The notes beneath the pieces were generated by a model. That model made no database searches. It saw only the letters and a list, made by a program, of their open reading frames with translations, and was not told where the DNA came from. A stretch of 64,000 nt of DNA, from assembly GCF_947502995.1 (NCBI RefSeq), contig NZ_CANNBW010000009.1, positions 62,001 to 126,000 on the forward strand. The letters run 5' to 3'. The translations under genes and the position numbers were made by a program. Positions 1-8,469 of the stretch are shown here, one piece after another. Each line of letters begins with the position of its first letter. Position 1 is the first letter of the stretch. The DNA comes from an uncultured Tenacibaculum sp. (lineage in GTDB: Bacteria > Bacteroidota > Bacteroidia > Flavobacteriales > Flavobacteriaceae).

Positions 1-1
1 T

Positions 2-886
2 TACTCATTTCCCAAGAACTTTGAAAATTTATCAAATACGCAAGAGATAATTCAAGAATTACCTTTTTACGATTTTTCATATTCAACATATAATGAGGAG
101 AATAAAACCACTTTTCGAAAAAAAATAAAGATTTTTCCTTCACTTAAAAACACAAATTATATTTCATCAAATAGTTCGTTAGCTCAAAAATCTAGGATAA
201 CAATTTCATTAAGAGATTATTGGAGAGGTACGTTTAAGTATAAAAGTCAAAAATTTGATGTTGCTGTCCAAGGGTTCAACAGTTTGTATTCTAGTGTTCT
301 AATAAAAAATGATTCTTTAAGTTTCAGTTATACTAATTATCCTTACAACACAAACTTTAGTTACAATATTAAAGATACCATTAATCTTAATGATGATTTA
401 TTTGTTTTTGATAGTATAAATAATGATTTATCAAAGATTAAATTTAAAAAAATAGACTCTGCTGATCCTTTTTTTAGTCATAGAATTAGAACGAAAATAA
501 AAGATTTTAAATATGTCGATCTTGAAGATCAAGATTTAAAACTTTCTAGTTTTTTAGATAAAGAATACTTACTTATTTACTTTTGGGGAACTTGGTGTAA
601 ACCTTGTGTGAAAAGTATTCCTGATTTAGTCAAAATTCAAGAAGATTATAAAGATAAAATGAATATTGTGGGAGTAGCCTACGATAAAAATAAAGATAGA
701 GTTAAAGAATTTGTGAATAATAATAACATTACTTGGAGTAATCATTTTACAAATAAAAGAAAGGGGATTATTAGAAATTTAAAAATTACAGAATATCCTA
801 CTTTAATACTTATTAATAAAGATATGAGAATCTTGTATAGAGGTGTTGAAAAAGAGGAATTAATTAGTGTAATAAGCAAGTTATAG
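2..886 (+). CDS. TlpA-like thioredoxin-fold protein, 5' end outside window
   Basis: The reading frame is open from base 2, so the real start lies left of the window and the first in-frame TTG at 284 is only an internal codon. The C-terminal part has a thioredoxin fold of the TlpA/ResA type, with the redox motif W-C-K-P-C (Cys codons at about 595 and 604) and the cis-Pro segment 'EYPTL' near the end. The N-terminal part shows no clear domain; such Bacteroidota proteins often carry an extra domain before the thioredoxin and act in the periplasm as disulfide reductases. The fold is clear; the substrate is unknown. It ends 143 bases before the next gene and is probably a separate transcription unit. 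Confidence 0.8.
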   Translation, partial: YSFPKNFENLSNTQEIIQELPFYDFSYSTYNEENKTTFRKKIKIFPSLKNTNYISSNSSLAQKSRITISLRDYWRGTFKYKSQKFDVAVQGFNSLYSSVLIKNDSLSFSYTNYPYNTNFSYNIKDTINLNDDLFVFDSINNDLSKIKFKKIDSADPFFSHRIRTKIKDFKYVDLEDQDLKLSSFLDKEYLLIYFWGTWCKPCVKSIPDLVKIQEDYKDKMNIVGVAYDKNKDRVKEFVNNNNITWSNHFTNKRKGIIRNLKITEYPTLILINKDMRILYRGVEKEELISVISKL

Positions 887-1029
887 TATTGCTTAATATT
901 TATTAGTTTTCTTGTTTTTTGATTTTAATCTCTTTTAAGTTGCTTTTTTGTTAAGAATTTACTAACTTATAAGCTAATTATTTAAGCTTTTGTTATTTGT
1001 TAACGAGCTTAATTTAAAAGGTTTACAAG

Positions 1030-1563
1030 ATGAAAAAATTAATTCCCCTAATGCTCGTTTTCTTGAGTGCCTTTCAAATTCACTCACAAAAGTTAATTCA
1101 AGACGTATCAAAAACTACTGTTGTATTTAAAATTAAATACTTCGGTTCTTATGTAGATGCCTTATTTACAAAAGTAGACATTGATGGTAATTTCGATCAA
1201 AAAGATTTAGAATCTAGCTTTTTAAATGCTACAATAGATGTAAATTCATTCGATACTAATAATTCATATCGAGATGAAATTTTATCAAAAGATTACTTTG
1301 ATGTTAAAAACCACCCAACAATTACTTTAAAATCAACAGAGATTGAAAAAGTAGCTATTAATTTATATAATCTTAAAGCTGATTTAAATATTAAAGGAAT
1401 TACAAAGTCAGTAACTTTACCTTTAATCGTTTCTGAAAACGGAAATAAGATTAGTATTAAATCAGGTTTTACCATTGATAGATTAGATTATAAAGTAGGA
1501 AAAAGTAGTTTTCTATTATCTAGAAAGGTAATTACTAATGTGAATTTTTTGGCGGTTAAGTAA
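1030..1563 (+). CDS. YceI-family periplasmic lipid-binding protein (copy 1)
   Basis: 177 residues with a cleavable signal peptide (about residues 1-19, ending HSQ) and one full YceI domain. It shows the family features: the early 'FKIKYFGSYVDALF' strand, 'HPTITLKST' and 'LNIKGITKSVTLP'. YceI proteins are lipocalin-like barrels that bind long-chain polyisoprenoids or similar amphiphilic lipids in the periplasm. A second, clearly paralogous copy follows after 125 bases, and that copy overlaps the flavoprotein gene of the type III polyketide synthase operon. I therefore infer a role in binding or carrying the operon's lipid product or a precursor. The family is certain; the ligand is inference. 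Confidence 0.88.
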   Translation: MKKLIPLMLVFLSAFQIHSQKLIQDVSKTTVVFKIKYFGSYVDALFTKVDIDGNFDQKDLESSFLNATIDVNSFDTNNSYRDEILSKDYFDVKNHPTITLKSTEIEKVAINLYNLKADLNIKGITKSVTLPLIVSENGNKISIKSGFTIDRLDYKVGKSSFLLSRKVITNVNFLAVK

Positions 1564-1688
1564 ATTAATTCAATACTCATTTAAGTTTATATAATCTTAA
1601 AATTTACTTATTAAGACGTTTGTAAGTTTAAATAAATTGTAATTTTTCTTATCTTGAAAGTAGTTTAATCAAATGAATTTATTTCAAG

Positions 1689-2225
1689 ATGAAAAGGTTA
1701 ATTATGTTTGTTTTTCTAAGTTTTTTAACTTGGAATACTACTGCTCAAAAATTTATTCAAGACAAATTAGCTACCAAAATAACATTTAAGATTAAAAACT
1801 TTGGTTCCTATGTCGATTGCCAATTTTCTGATGTAAATTTCGATGTAAGCTTCAATAAAAATGATTTAACAAATAGTTATATCAATACCACTATAGCCGT
1901 ATCTTCGGTAGATACAAATAACAAGTCGCGAGATAAAAGTCTAAAAAAAGAGAAGTATTTTAATGTAGCAAAATTTCCTAATATCATTTTAAAATCTACA
2001 AAAATTGAAATGATAGATACTAATTCGTATAATTTAATAGGTGACCTCACAATTAAAGGAACTACAAAATCAATTACTATCCCAATCATTTTATCACAAG
2101 ATGGAAATAAATTAAGCATTAATGCTGATTTCGAAATTAATAGACTAGATTATAAAGTTGGAAAGAGTAATATTATTTTATCTAAGAAAGTAATAGCAAA
2201 AGTAAATTATCTTGGTAAAAAATAA
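1689..2225 (+). CDS. YceI-family periplasmic lipid-binding protein (copy 2)
   Basis: 178 residues, collinear along its whole length with the preceding YceI gene, so the pair is a tandem duplication that has diverged. The signal peptide is about residues 1-19 (ending TAQ). Shared blocks include 'FKIKNFGSYVDCQF', 'LTIKGTTKSITIP' and 'NRLDYKVGKS'. The last 14 bases overlap the TTG start of the downstream FAD oxidoreductase, which ties the YceI pair to the polyketide operon. It probably binds an isoprenoid or alkyl lipid in the periplasm. An odd feature is a Cys in the early strand that copy 1 lacks. Confidence 0.88.
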   Translation: MKRLIMFVFLSFLTWNTTAQKFIQDKLATKITFKIKNFGSYVDCQFSDVNFDVSFNKNDLTNSYINTTIAVSSVDTNNKSRDKSLKKEKYFNVAKFPNIILKSTKIEMIDTNSYNLIGDLTIKGTTKSITIPIILSQDGNKLSINADFEINRLDYKVGKSNIILSKKVIAKVNYLGKK

Positions 2226-3342
2226 GGTAGTTATTATTGGTGGAGGTTTGGCAGGTTTAGTAAGTTCCATCCATCTTTCTAAGAAAGGAATATCCGTAAC
2301 AGTTATTGAAAAAAATACATATCCAAAGCATAAAGTTTGCGGAGAATATATATCGAACGAGGTTTTACCTTATTTAAAATCCTTAGGTTTTAATCCGTTT
2401 GAGTTTCAAGCTAAAGAAATTACTGATTTTACGTTATCGACTTCGAATAATACGACTATAAAAACAAAATTACCATTAGGTGGCTTTGGAATTAGTAGAT
2501 ATACATTAGATTATGAATTAGCAAAGCTCGCTACGGAAAATGGAGTTGAAATTATTCACGATTATGTGAATCAAATTGATTTTAAAAACAAAATTTTCAG
2601 CATAACTACAAAAAACAACAAAACTTTTACAGCAGATATTGTTATTGGAGCGTATGGAAAGCGTTCTAATATTGATATTAATTTAAAACGTTCTTTTATT
2701 CAGCAGAAATCACCTTTTCTGGCAGTAAAAGCACATTACGAGGGGGAATTTCCAGAGGATAAAGTTTCATTATACAATTTTAAAGGAGGATATTGTGGAG
2801 TTTCTAAAGTAGAAAACGATCATATTAATATTTGTTATATCACAAGTTACGATGCTTTTAAAAAATATGCTGACATTGATGAATTTCAAAATAAAGTCCT
2901 TTTACAAAATAAACAACTACAAAAAATTATAGGGAACTCTAAATTAATGTTCTCAAATCCGTTAACCATAAGTCAGATTTCTTTTGCTGAAAAACAACCT
3001 GTAGAAAATCATATGCTTATGTGTGGCGATACAGCAGGAATGATTCATCCGCTTTGCGGAAATGGAATGGCTATGGCAATTCATTCTGCACAAATAGCTT
3101 CAGAAACTATCATACAATATTTCAGTAAAGAGATTTCAACGAGAAAACAGTTAGAAGAAATGTATACTCGAGAATGGAATAAGGCTTTTGATAAACGTTT
3201 ACGAATGGGAAGAAAACTTGCTGCTTTGTTTAATATGGATTTCTTTTCGGAAATGATTACCTTAGGCTTACGACTATTTCCATGGATTTTACCCATCATT
3301 ATTAAAAAAACACATGGGAAATACCTCAAACCAATACAATGA
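2212..3342 (+). CDS. FAD-dependent oxidoreductase, geranylgeranyl-reductase/aromatic hydroxylase type
   Basis: 376 residues of the PHBH-fold flavoprotein group. The Rossmann FAD motif GGGLAG is at 10-15, directly after a very short N-terminus, which forces the TTG start at 2212 inside the previous gene. 'KVCGEYIS' at 41-48 and the second FAD motif 'GDTAGMIHPLCGNGM' from residue 272 match geranylgeranyl-reductase-like and lipid-modifying flavoproteins. The end is hydrophobic ('LFPWILPIIIKK'), suggesting membrane association. It overlaps the methyltransferase by 4 bases (ATGA). By analogy with SrsC of the Streptomyces srs operon it could hydroxylate an alkylresorcinol ring towards a quinone; reduction of a double bond is the alternative. 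Confidence 0.85.
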   Translation: MVKNKVVIIGGGLAGLVSSIHLSKKGISVTVIEKNTYPKHKVCGEYISNEVLPYLKSLGFNPFEFQAKEITDFTLSTSNNTTIKTKLPLGGFGISRYTLDYELAKLATENGVEIIHDYVNQIDFKNKIFSITTKNNKTFTADIVIGAYGKRSNIDINLKRSFIQQKSPFLAVKAHYEGEFPEDKVSLYNFKGGYCGVSKVENDHINICYITSYDAFKKYADIDEFQNKVLLQNKQLQKIIGNSKLMFSNPLTISQISFAEKQPVENHMLMCGDTAGMIHPLCGNGMAMAIHSAQIASETIIQYFSKEISTRKQLEEMYTREWNKAFDKRLRMGRKLAALFNMDFFSEMITLGLRLFPWILPIIIKKTHGKYLKPIQ

Positions 3343-4043
3343 TCAACACCAAATATAGAAGCAAAGAAGAAGAAATCATGGATGATTTCGATATGTCTGG
3401 TGAAACCTTAATTAAAACACTAGACATCATTGCTAAAATTAATCGTGTACTAGGAGGTAATATGTTAACCTTAAATGGCGTAAAAAAACTCTGTAAAGAT
3501 CAACCAAAAGAGAAAGTGATTTCTATAATCGATTTAGGTTGTGGTAATGGAGATATGTTAAGAGCAATTGCCAAATTAGGAAGAAAACAAGGCCATAAAT
3601 TTGATTTGATAGGAGTAGATGCAAATCAAACTACAATAGATTATGCGATTGAATTATCAAAAGAATATCCAGAGATTCGGTATTTGAAACAAGATATCCT
3701 GACTGATGAATTTAAAAAGCTGTCTTATGATATTTCACTATTTACACTTTTCCTGCATCATTTTTCAGATAAAGAAATAGCAAATTTATTACCCATAATT
3801 CAAGATCGAACCAAGTTAGGTTTAGTAATAAATGATTTACATCGGCATAAATTGGCCTATTATTTATTCAAAATCATTACGTTATTTATTAAAAATAAAA
3901 TGGTGAAGAACGATGGTTTGGTATCTATTTTAAGAGGATTTAAAAGAAAGGAACTAGAGAGTTTTGCTAAGAACTTATCTGGTAAAAGCACAATTACTTG
4001 GAAATGGGCATTCCGTTACCAATGGTTAATAAAGCATCATTAA
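3339..4043 (+). CDS. SAM-dependent methyltransferase of the type III PKS operon
   Basis: 234 residues of class I methyltransferase fold. The SAM-binding motif I is 'DLGCGNGDML' (residues 65-74), the acidic residue after beta-2 lies in 'IGVDANQTTIDYA', and 'LFTLFLHHFSD' is a typical post-motif strand. Its start overlaps the flavoprotein stop by 4 bases and the polyketide synthase follows after 6 bases, so translation is probably coupled. It most likely methylates the aromatic polyketide (O- or C-methylation), as SrsB does for alkylresorcinols. The family is certain; substrate and position are inferred. Confidence 0.87.
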   Translation: MINTKYRSKEEEIMDDFDMSGETLIKTLDIIAKINRVLGGNMLTLNGVKKLCKDQPKEKVISIIDLGCGNGDMLRAIAKLGRKQGHKFDLIGVDANQTTIDYAIELSKEYPEIRYLKQDILTDEFKKLSYDISLFTLFLHHFSDKEIANLLPIIQDRTKLGLVINDLHRHKLAYYLFKIITLFIKNKMVKNDGLVSILRGFKRKELESFAKNLSGKSTITWKWAFRYQWLIKHH

Positions 4044-4049
4044 ATATTT

Positions 4050-5102
4050 ATGAGCGTACGAATTACATCAGTTGCAAAGCAACTTCCAAAATACACAAGA
4101 GACACAAAAGAAATTTTACCGTATTTAAAAGTATGGTTGTCTGATCAAGAAGAGCGTTTTCAAAGAAAGGCAATTAAAATTTTTGAAAATGCAGGTGTAG
4201 ATCGACGTTATTCAATTATGGATGCAGAAGATGTTTTTTTAAACACTTCTTTTGAAGAGAAAAATGAAATCTACACCAGAGAATGTACAAAGTTAGCAGA
4301 ACAAGCTTTAGTAAAAGCTTTGGCGAAAGCAAATCTTGCCGCAAATGAAGTTGATTATATTATCACAGTAAGTTGTACAGGAATTATGATTCCGTCTTTA
4401 GATGCCTATCTAATTAATAGTTTAGAAATGAAACAAGATATTGTTCGTTTGCCCGTGACAGAAATGGGGTGTGCAGCTGGAGTTTCAGGAATTATTTATG
4501 CGAAAAACTTTTTAAAAGCAAACCCAAATAAAAGAGCTGCAGTAATCGCTGTAGAATCGCCAACGGCTACGTTTCAGTTAGAAGATTATTCGATGGTAAA
4601 TATTGTAAGTGCGGCCATTTTTGGAGATGGAGCATCAGCAGTTGTTTTATCGTCTTACGAAGATGAAGTTGGTCCGCAAATCTTAGATGAAGCAATGTAT
4701 CATTTTTATGATGCAACACATATGATGGGCTTCAATTTAAAAAATACCGGATTACAAATGGTGTTAGATAAATCTGTTCCAGAGACCATTTCAAATCATT
4801 TTCCGAAGATTATTCATCCTTTTTTAGAAAAGAATAAACTAAGTATATCAGATATAGATCATTTAGTTTTTCATCCTGGAGGAAAAAAAATCGTACAAAC
4901 TGTAGAAGATCTTTTTGGAAAATTAGGAAAGAATATAGACGATACGAAAGAGGTTTTAAAATTATATGGAAACATGTCCAGTGCTACTGTTTTATATGTT
5001 TTAGAACGATTTATGGATAGAGATTTACCAAAAGGAGATAAAGGATTAATGTTGAGTTTCGGACCCGGATTTTCAGCGCAACGAATTTTATTAGAATGGT
5101 AA
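4050..5102 (+). CDS. Type III polyketide synthase (chalcone/stilbene synthase family)
   Basis: 350 residues, the normal length for the family, spanning both thiolase-fold halves. The catalytic triad can be placed at Cys141 ('TEMGCAAG'), His275 ('LVFHPGGKK') and Asn308 ('YGNMSS'). The family's C-terminal GFGPG loop appears as 'SFGPGFSAQR' (336-345). Such enzymes extend an acyl-CoA or acyl-ACP starter with malonyl-CoA and cyclise the chain to an alkylresorcinol, alkylpyrone or phloroglucinol. The neighbouring dedicated ACP, ketosynthase, dehydratase and enoyl reductase suggest a fatty acyl-ACP starter, so an alkylresorcinol or alkylpyrone is the likely product. The stop codon overlaps the next start. 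Confidence 0.93.
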   Translation: MSVRITSVAKQLPKYTRDTKEILPYLKVWLSDQEERFQRKAIKIFENAGVDRRYSIMDAEDVFLNTSFEEKNEIYTRECTKLAEQALVKALAKANLAANEVDYIITVSCTGIMIPSLDAYLINSLEMKQDIVRLPVTEMGCAAGVSGIIYAKNFLKANPNKRAAVIAVESPTATFQLEDYSMVNIVSAAIFGDGASAVVLSSYEDEVGPQILDEAMYHFYDATHMMGFNLKNTGLQMVLDKSVPETISNHFPKIIHPFLEKNKLSISDIDHLVFHPGGKKIVQTVEDLFGKLGKNIDDTKEVLKLYGNMSSATVLYVLERFMDRDLPKGDKGLMLSFGPGFSAQRILLEW

Positions 5103-5896
5103 GAGAATTTGCACATAAAAATGAGTGGGCTGTTATTTTAGGTGGTTCTAGCGGATTGGGTTTAGCAACTGCTAAAAAACTAGCAAAACACGGTTTGAAT
5201 ATCTGTATTTTACATCGAGATAGAAAATCTGATATGTCACGCATTGAAAATGATTTTGAAATTATTCGTAATGAAAATGTTCAATTATTAGCTTTTAATG
5301 TAGATGCATTGCATACTGAGAAAAGAGCACATGTTATTTCAGAATTAAAAGAGAATTTAGGGGCAACAGGAAAAATTCGAATATTTGTACACAGTATTGC
5401 CAAAGGAAATTTAAAACCTATGGTTGCTAAAGATGAATCACCACAATTAAAAAACGATGATTTTAGTCTAACTATCAATGCCATGGCGATTAGTTTATAC
5501 GATTGGGTAAAAGCATTATTTACATCAGAGTTATTTGCCGATGATACGAGAATTATAAGTTTTACTAGTGAAGGAAATCAGAAGGTTTGGCAAAATTATG
5601 CAGCTGTTTCTGCGGCTAAAGTAACTTTAGAAGCAATTACTCGAAACATTGCTTTAGAGTTTGCTCCTTATGGAATTAAAGCGAATTGTATTCAAGCAGG
5701 TGTTACCGATACAAATTCATTTCAACGAATTCCAGGAAGTGAAACCATAAAAAACCATGTATTAAAAACGAATCCTTTTAAACGATTAACCACGCCAGAA
5801 GATGTGGCAAATGTGGTATATTTATTAAGTAAAGATGAAGCCAAATGGATTAATGGAAGTATTATTCCTGTTGACGGTGGAGAACATATAGTGTAA
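5096..5896 (+). CDS. SDR-family enoyl-ACP reductase, FabI/FabL type
   Basis: 266 residues of the short-chain dehydrogenase fold with the nucleotide motif 'GGSSGLG' at 16-22. The active-site spacing is Tyr168-x6-Lys175 ('YAAVSAAK'), the pattern of FabI and FabL enoyl reductases, not the YxxxK of ketoreductases. 'FVHSIAKG' also matches the FabI 'VHSI' block. A Ser/Glu pair stands where E. coli FabI has its second Tyr, closer to FabL. It starts 7 bases inside the polyketide synthase gene and the dehydratase follows with a one-base gap. It probably performs the last reduction of the operon's fatty acid elongation cycle; a ketoreductase role is less likely but not excluded. Confidence 0.82.
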   Translation: MVREFAHKNEWAVILGGSSGLGLATAKKLAKHGLNICILHRDRKSDMSRIENDFEIIRNENVQLLAFNVDALHTEKRAHVISELKENLGATGKIRIFVHSIAKGNLKPMVAKDESPQLKNDDFSLTINAMAISLYDWVKALFTSELFADDTRIISFTSEGNQKVWQNYAAVSAAKVTLEAITRNIALEFAPYGIKANCIQAGVTDTNSFQRIPGSETIKNHVLKTNPFKRLTTPEDVANVVYLLSKDEAKWINGSIIPVDGGEHIV

Positions 5897-5897
5897 C

Positions 5898-6341
5898 ATG
5901 ACAAGTGAACAAATCATAACAGTATTACCTTATGAAAAACCTTTTTTATTTGTTGATGAAATCATCAATATTTCTGAAGAAGGAGTAACTGGTCAATATA
6001 TATTTCAAAAAGAAGAATTTTATTATCAAGGACATTTTAAAGATAATCCAGTAACACCGGGAGTAATATTAACCGAAGTAATGGCGCAAATTGGAGTAGT
6101 TTGTCTCGGTATTTATCTTTTAGGAAAAGAAAGTGTGTTAGAAGAAAAACCAGCAATAGCGTTGACATCTCATGCTATCGATTTTTTTCTTCCTGTATTT
6201 CCGGAAGAGAAAGTAACAGTTATTTCTGAAAAACAATATTTCAGATTCAATAAATTGAAATGTCATGTAAAAATGCTGAATGCTAAAGGCGAACTAGCGT
6301 GTAGAGGTGAAATCGCCGGAATGTTAACGAATAAAAAATAA
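5898..6341 (+). CDS. 3-hydroxyacyl-ACP dehydratase, FabZ-like hotdog protein
   Basis: 147 residues with the FabZ/FabA core 'GHFKDNPVTPGVILTEVMAQ', giving the catalytic pair His46 and Glu60 with the same spacing as FabZ His49/Glu63. It is a single hotdog domain of the usual FabZ length. The gene lies between the enoyl reductase and the FabF-like ketosynthase with 1- and 4-base gaps, so it should supply the dehydration step of a dedicated type II fatty acid synthase. It acts in the cytoplasm on ACP-bound substrates, probably on the carrier protein encoded at 7625. Confidence 0.88.
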   Translation: MTSEQIITVLPYEKPFLFVDEIINISEEGVTGQYIFQKEEFYYQGHFKDNPVTPGVILTEVMAQIGVVCLGIYLLGKESVLEEKPAIALTSHAIDFFLPVFPEEKVTVISEKQYFRFNKLKCHVKMLNAKGELACRGEIAGMLTNKK

Positions 6342-6345
6342 TCAG

Positions 6346-7620
6346 TTGAATAAAAGAGTTGTAATAACAGGTTTAGGTGTTGTTGCTCCCAATGGAGTCG
6401 ATATACAGTCGTTTACAGATGCGATTAAAAATGGCGTTTCTGGTATTACATTTCATCAAAATTTAAAAGATTTGAATTTTTCGTGTTGTATTGGCGGACT
6501 TCCAGTAATTACCGAAGAGAAAAAACTAGATTATTTATCGGCTTTAGAATTGAGAGGTTTTAATAGCTCTGGAATTTTATACGGTTGTATTGCAGGAATA
6601 GATGCTTGGAAAGATGCTGGTTTTACAGTTGATAAAGAGAGTGATTTAGACTTTGATGCAGGAATTGTTTTTGGAACTGGAACTTCTGGAGTTGAAAAAT
6701 TTCGTGAAGCTATTTATAAAGTTGATGCTCATAAAGTAAAACGTTTGGGTAGCACAGCAGTTATACAAACGATGGCTAGTGGAATTAGCGCATACTTAGG
6801 AGGTAAACTCGGTTTAGGAAATCAAGTAACTACAAATTCTTCTGCTTGTACAACCGGAACGGAAGCGATATTAATGGGTTACGATAGAATTGCTTCAGGC
6901 AAAGCAAATCGAATGTTAGTTGGTAGTTGTAGTGATGGCGGACCTTATGTTTGGGGTGGTTTCGATGCCATGCGTGTAATGACATATAAACACAATGAGA
7001 ATCCAGAAGAAGGATCTCGACCAATGAGTGCAACAGCATCTGGTTTTGTTCCAGGAGCTGGAGCCGGAGCTTTGGTGTTAGAATCTTTAGAAAGTGCGTT
7101 AGAAAGAGGAGCAACTATTTATGGAGAAGTTTTAGGTGGAGCTGTGAATTCTGGCGGGCAAAGAAATGGAGGAACAATGACTGCACCTAATGGAATAGCT
7201 GTACAACGATGTATTACAGACGCAATTCGAAATTCTGGAATTACTGTGGATGAAATTGATGTGATTAATGGACATTTAACGGCTACATCAAAGGATGCTT
7301 TTGAAATTCAAAATTGGTCAGAAGCATTAGGAAGAAAAGGAACAAATTTTCCTTATATCAATTCATTAAAATCAATGATTGGTCATTGTTTAGCTGCTGC
7401 TGGAAGTATCGAAAGTGTTTCTACTGTTCTTCAGTTACACCACGATTTTATATTTCCATCGATAAATTGTGAAGATATTCATCCAGATATTTTAGCTGAA
7501 ATAGATCAAGCACAAATTCCGAAAGAAAAAATAGAGACAAAAATTAATATTATAGCCAAAGCAAGTTTTGGTTTTGGCGACGTAAACGGATGCGTAATAT
7601 TTAAAAAATACAACGAATAA
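6346..7620 (+). CDS. FabF-type beta-ketoacyl-ACP synthase of the PKS operon
   Basis: 424 residues, full FabF/KAS II length, starting with TTG directly before 'NKRVVITGLGVVAPNG'. The active site is intact: Cys168 ('NSSACTTG'), His310 ('NGHLTATSKDAFE'), Lys342 and His347 ('SLKSMIGHCLAAAG'). The usual 'HGT' after the first His is 'HLT', a deviation from housekeeping FabF. It condenses malonyl-ACP with the growing acyl chain and, with the adjacent dehydratase, enoyl reductase and ACP, probably builds the starter chain for the type III synthase. The intact Cys argues against a chain-length-factor subunit. Confidence 0.9.
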   Translation: MNKRVVITGLGVVAPNGVDIQSFTDAIKNGVSGITFHQNLKDLNFSCCIGGLPVITEEKKLDYLSALELRGFNSSGILYGCIAGIDAWKDAGFTVDKESDLDFDAGIVFGTGTSGVEKFREAIYKVDAHKVKRLGSTAVIQTMASGISAYLGGKLGLGNQVTTNSSACTTGTEAILMGYDRIASGKANRMLVGSCSDGGPYVWGGFDAMRVMTYKHNENPEEGSRPMSATASGFVPGAGAGALVLESLESALERGATIYGEVLGGAVNSGGQRNGGTMTAPNGIAVQRCITDAIRNSGITVDEIDVINGHLTATSKDAFEIQNWSEALGRKGTNFPYINSLKSMIGHCLAAAGSIESVSTVLQLHHDFIFPSINCEDIHPDILAEIDQAQIPKEKIETKINIIAKASFGFGDVNGCVIFKKYNE

Positions 7621-7624
7621 GTAT

Positions 7625-7876
7625 ATGACAAACGAAGAACTAATACCTAAATTAAAAGAAATCGTTAAACCTTATATTCAAGACCAAGCAGCTTTTGATA
7701 ATTTAACGGAAGAAACTGATTTTATTAATGATTTAAAAATCAATTCTGCTAATTTAGTGGATGTAGTTTTAGATGTAGAAGATGAATTTGATATCGAAAT
7801 AGATAACGATGCTATGGAGCAAATGCTAAATGTAAAAAATGCAATAGCAATTATTAAAGACAAATTAGCTTCGTAA
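7625..7876 (+). CDS. Acyl carrier protein with variant carrier motif
   Basis: 83 residues, acidic, four-helix ACP pattern. Where housekeeping ACPs have Asp-Ser-Leu it has Asn40-Ser41-Ala42 ('KINSANLVDVVLDVEDEF'), keeping the Ser that accepts phosphopantetheine but losing the Asp before it. The gene lies 4 bases after the ketosynthase and its stop overlaps the start of a phosphopantetheinyl transferase (TAATG). This strongly suggests a dedicated carrier with its own activating enzyme. It probably carries the acyl chain that the operon's FAS enzymes extend and the type III synthase takes over. Confidence 0.88.
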   Translation: MTNEELIPKLKEIVKPYIQDQAAFDNLTEETDFINDLKINSANLVDVVLDVEDEFDIEIDNDAMEQMLNVKNAIAIIKDKLAS

Positions 7877-8469
7877 TGATAGGGAATGATATTGTAGATA
7901 TCAACTTTACACGAAAGCAAAGTAATTGGCGACGTGACGGTTTTTTAGATAAGATTTTTATAGCTGAAGAACAAGAACAAATACTGAAAAGTAAATGTAG
8001 TTTTACTACAGTTTGGCAATTGTGGAGTATGAAAGAGAGTGTCTATAAAATCTATGTTCGAAAATATAAAGAACGCTTCTTTGCTCCTAAAAAACTCGTG
8101 TGCACTGTTACTGATTCCTCTAAAGGATCGGTAATCATAAATGATGAAAAGTATCTTACAAAAACAATCATAGATAAAAATTATATCTACACCACTGCAA
8201 TTTCTGGTGTAAGTAATTTATCAAGAGTCGATACTTTTTGTTTCCCTTTAAAAGGAAATGATATTAGTATACAACGAGCAACAGTTTACAGTCAATTAAA
8301 AAATAGAATTGCAGAAAAATATAATCTGAATCCTGAAATTATTCAGATAGAAAAAACAGCATTAGGTATTCCAGAAGTTAAAGTCAATAATCAAACTTTA
8401 GGAGTTAATATATCACTTACCCATCACGGTAATTATGGCGCAGTTTCAATCTTAAATCTAAACTCATGA
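7876..8469 (+). CDS. 4'-phosphopantetheinyl transferase, Sfp-like
   Basis: 197 residues with both signature motifs: 'GNDIVDI' at the N-terminus (metal-binding Asp residues) and 'WSMKESVYKIY' (the W-x-x-K-E-x-x-x-K helix, about 50-58). It moves the phosphopantetheine arm from CoA to the Ser of a carrier protein. Its start overlaps the stop of the variant ACP gene, so that ACP is its likely substrate. The length is between AcpS and full Sfp, as is common in Bacteroidota secondary-metabolite operons. It overlaps the next membrane-protein gene by 4 bases. Confidence 0.88.
   Translation: MIGNDIVDINFTRKQSNWRRDGFLDKIFIAEEQEQILKSKCSFTTVWQLWSMKESVYKIYVRKYKERFFAPKKLVCTVTDSSKGSVIINDEKYLTKTIIDKNYIYTTAISGVSNLSRVDTFCFPLKGNDISIQRATVYSQLKNRIAEKYNLNPEIIQIEKTALGIPEVKVNNQTLGVNISLTHHGNYGAVSILNLNS

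Noticed and set aside
284-886. TTG at 284 as the start of the thioredoxin gene
   Set aside because: The same frame is open without a stop back to base 2, so the gene simply runs in from outside the window.
1600-1660. TTTG/TTATCTTG pair before the second YceI gene as a Bacteroidota promoter
   Set aside because: The spacing of 26 bases is longer than the usual 19-21, and such AT-rich matches are frequent here.
6830-7114. Minus-strand frame inside the ketosynthase gene
   Set aside because: Composition is random and the sense-strand protein is conserved there.
2212-7620. Dialkylresorcinol/flexirubin (DarA/DarB) cluster
   Set aside because: The core enzyme has the Cys-His-Asn triad and length of a type III synthase; no DarA-like cyclase or DarB-type FabH ketosynthase was seen.
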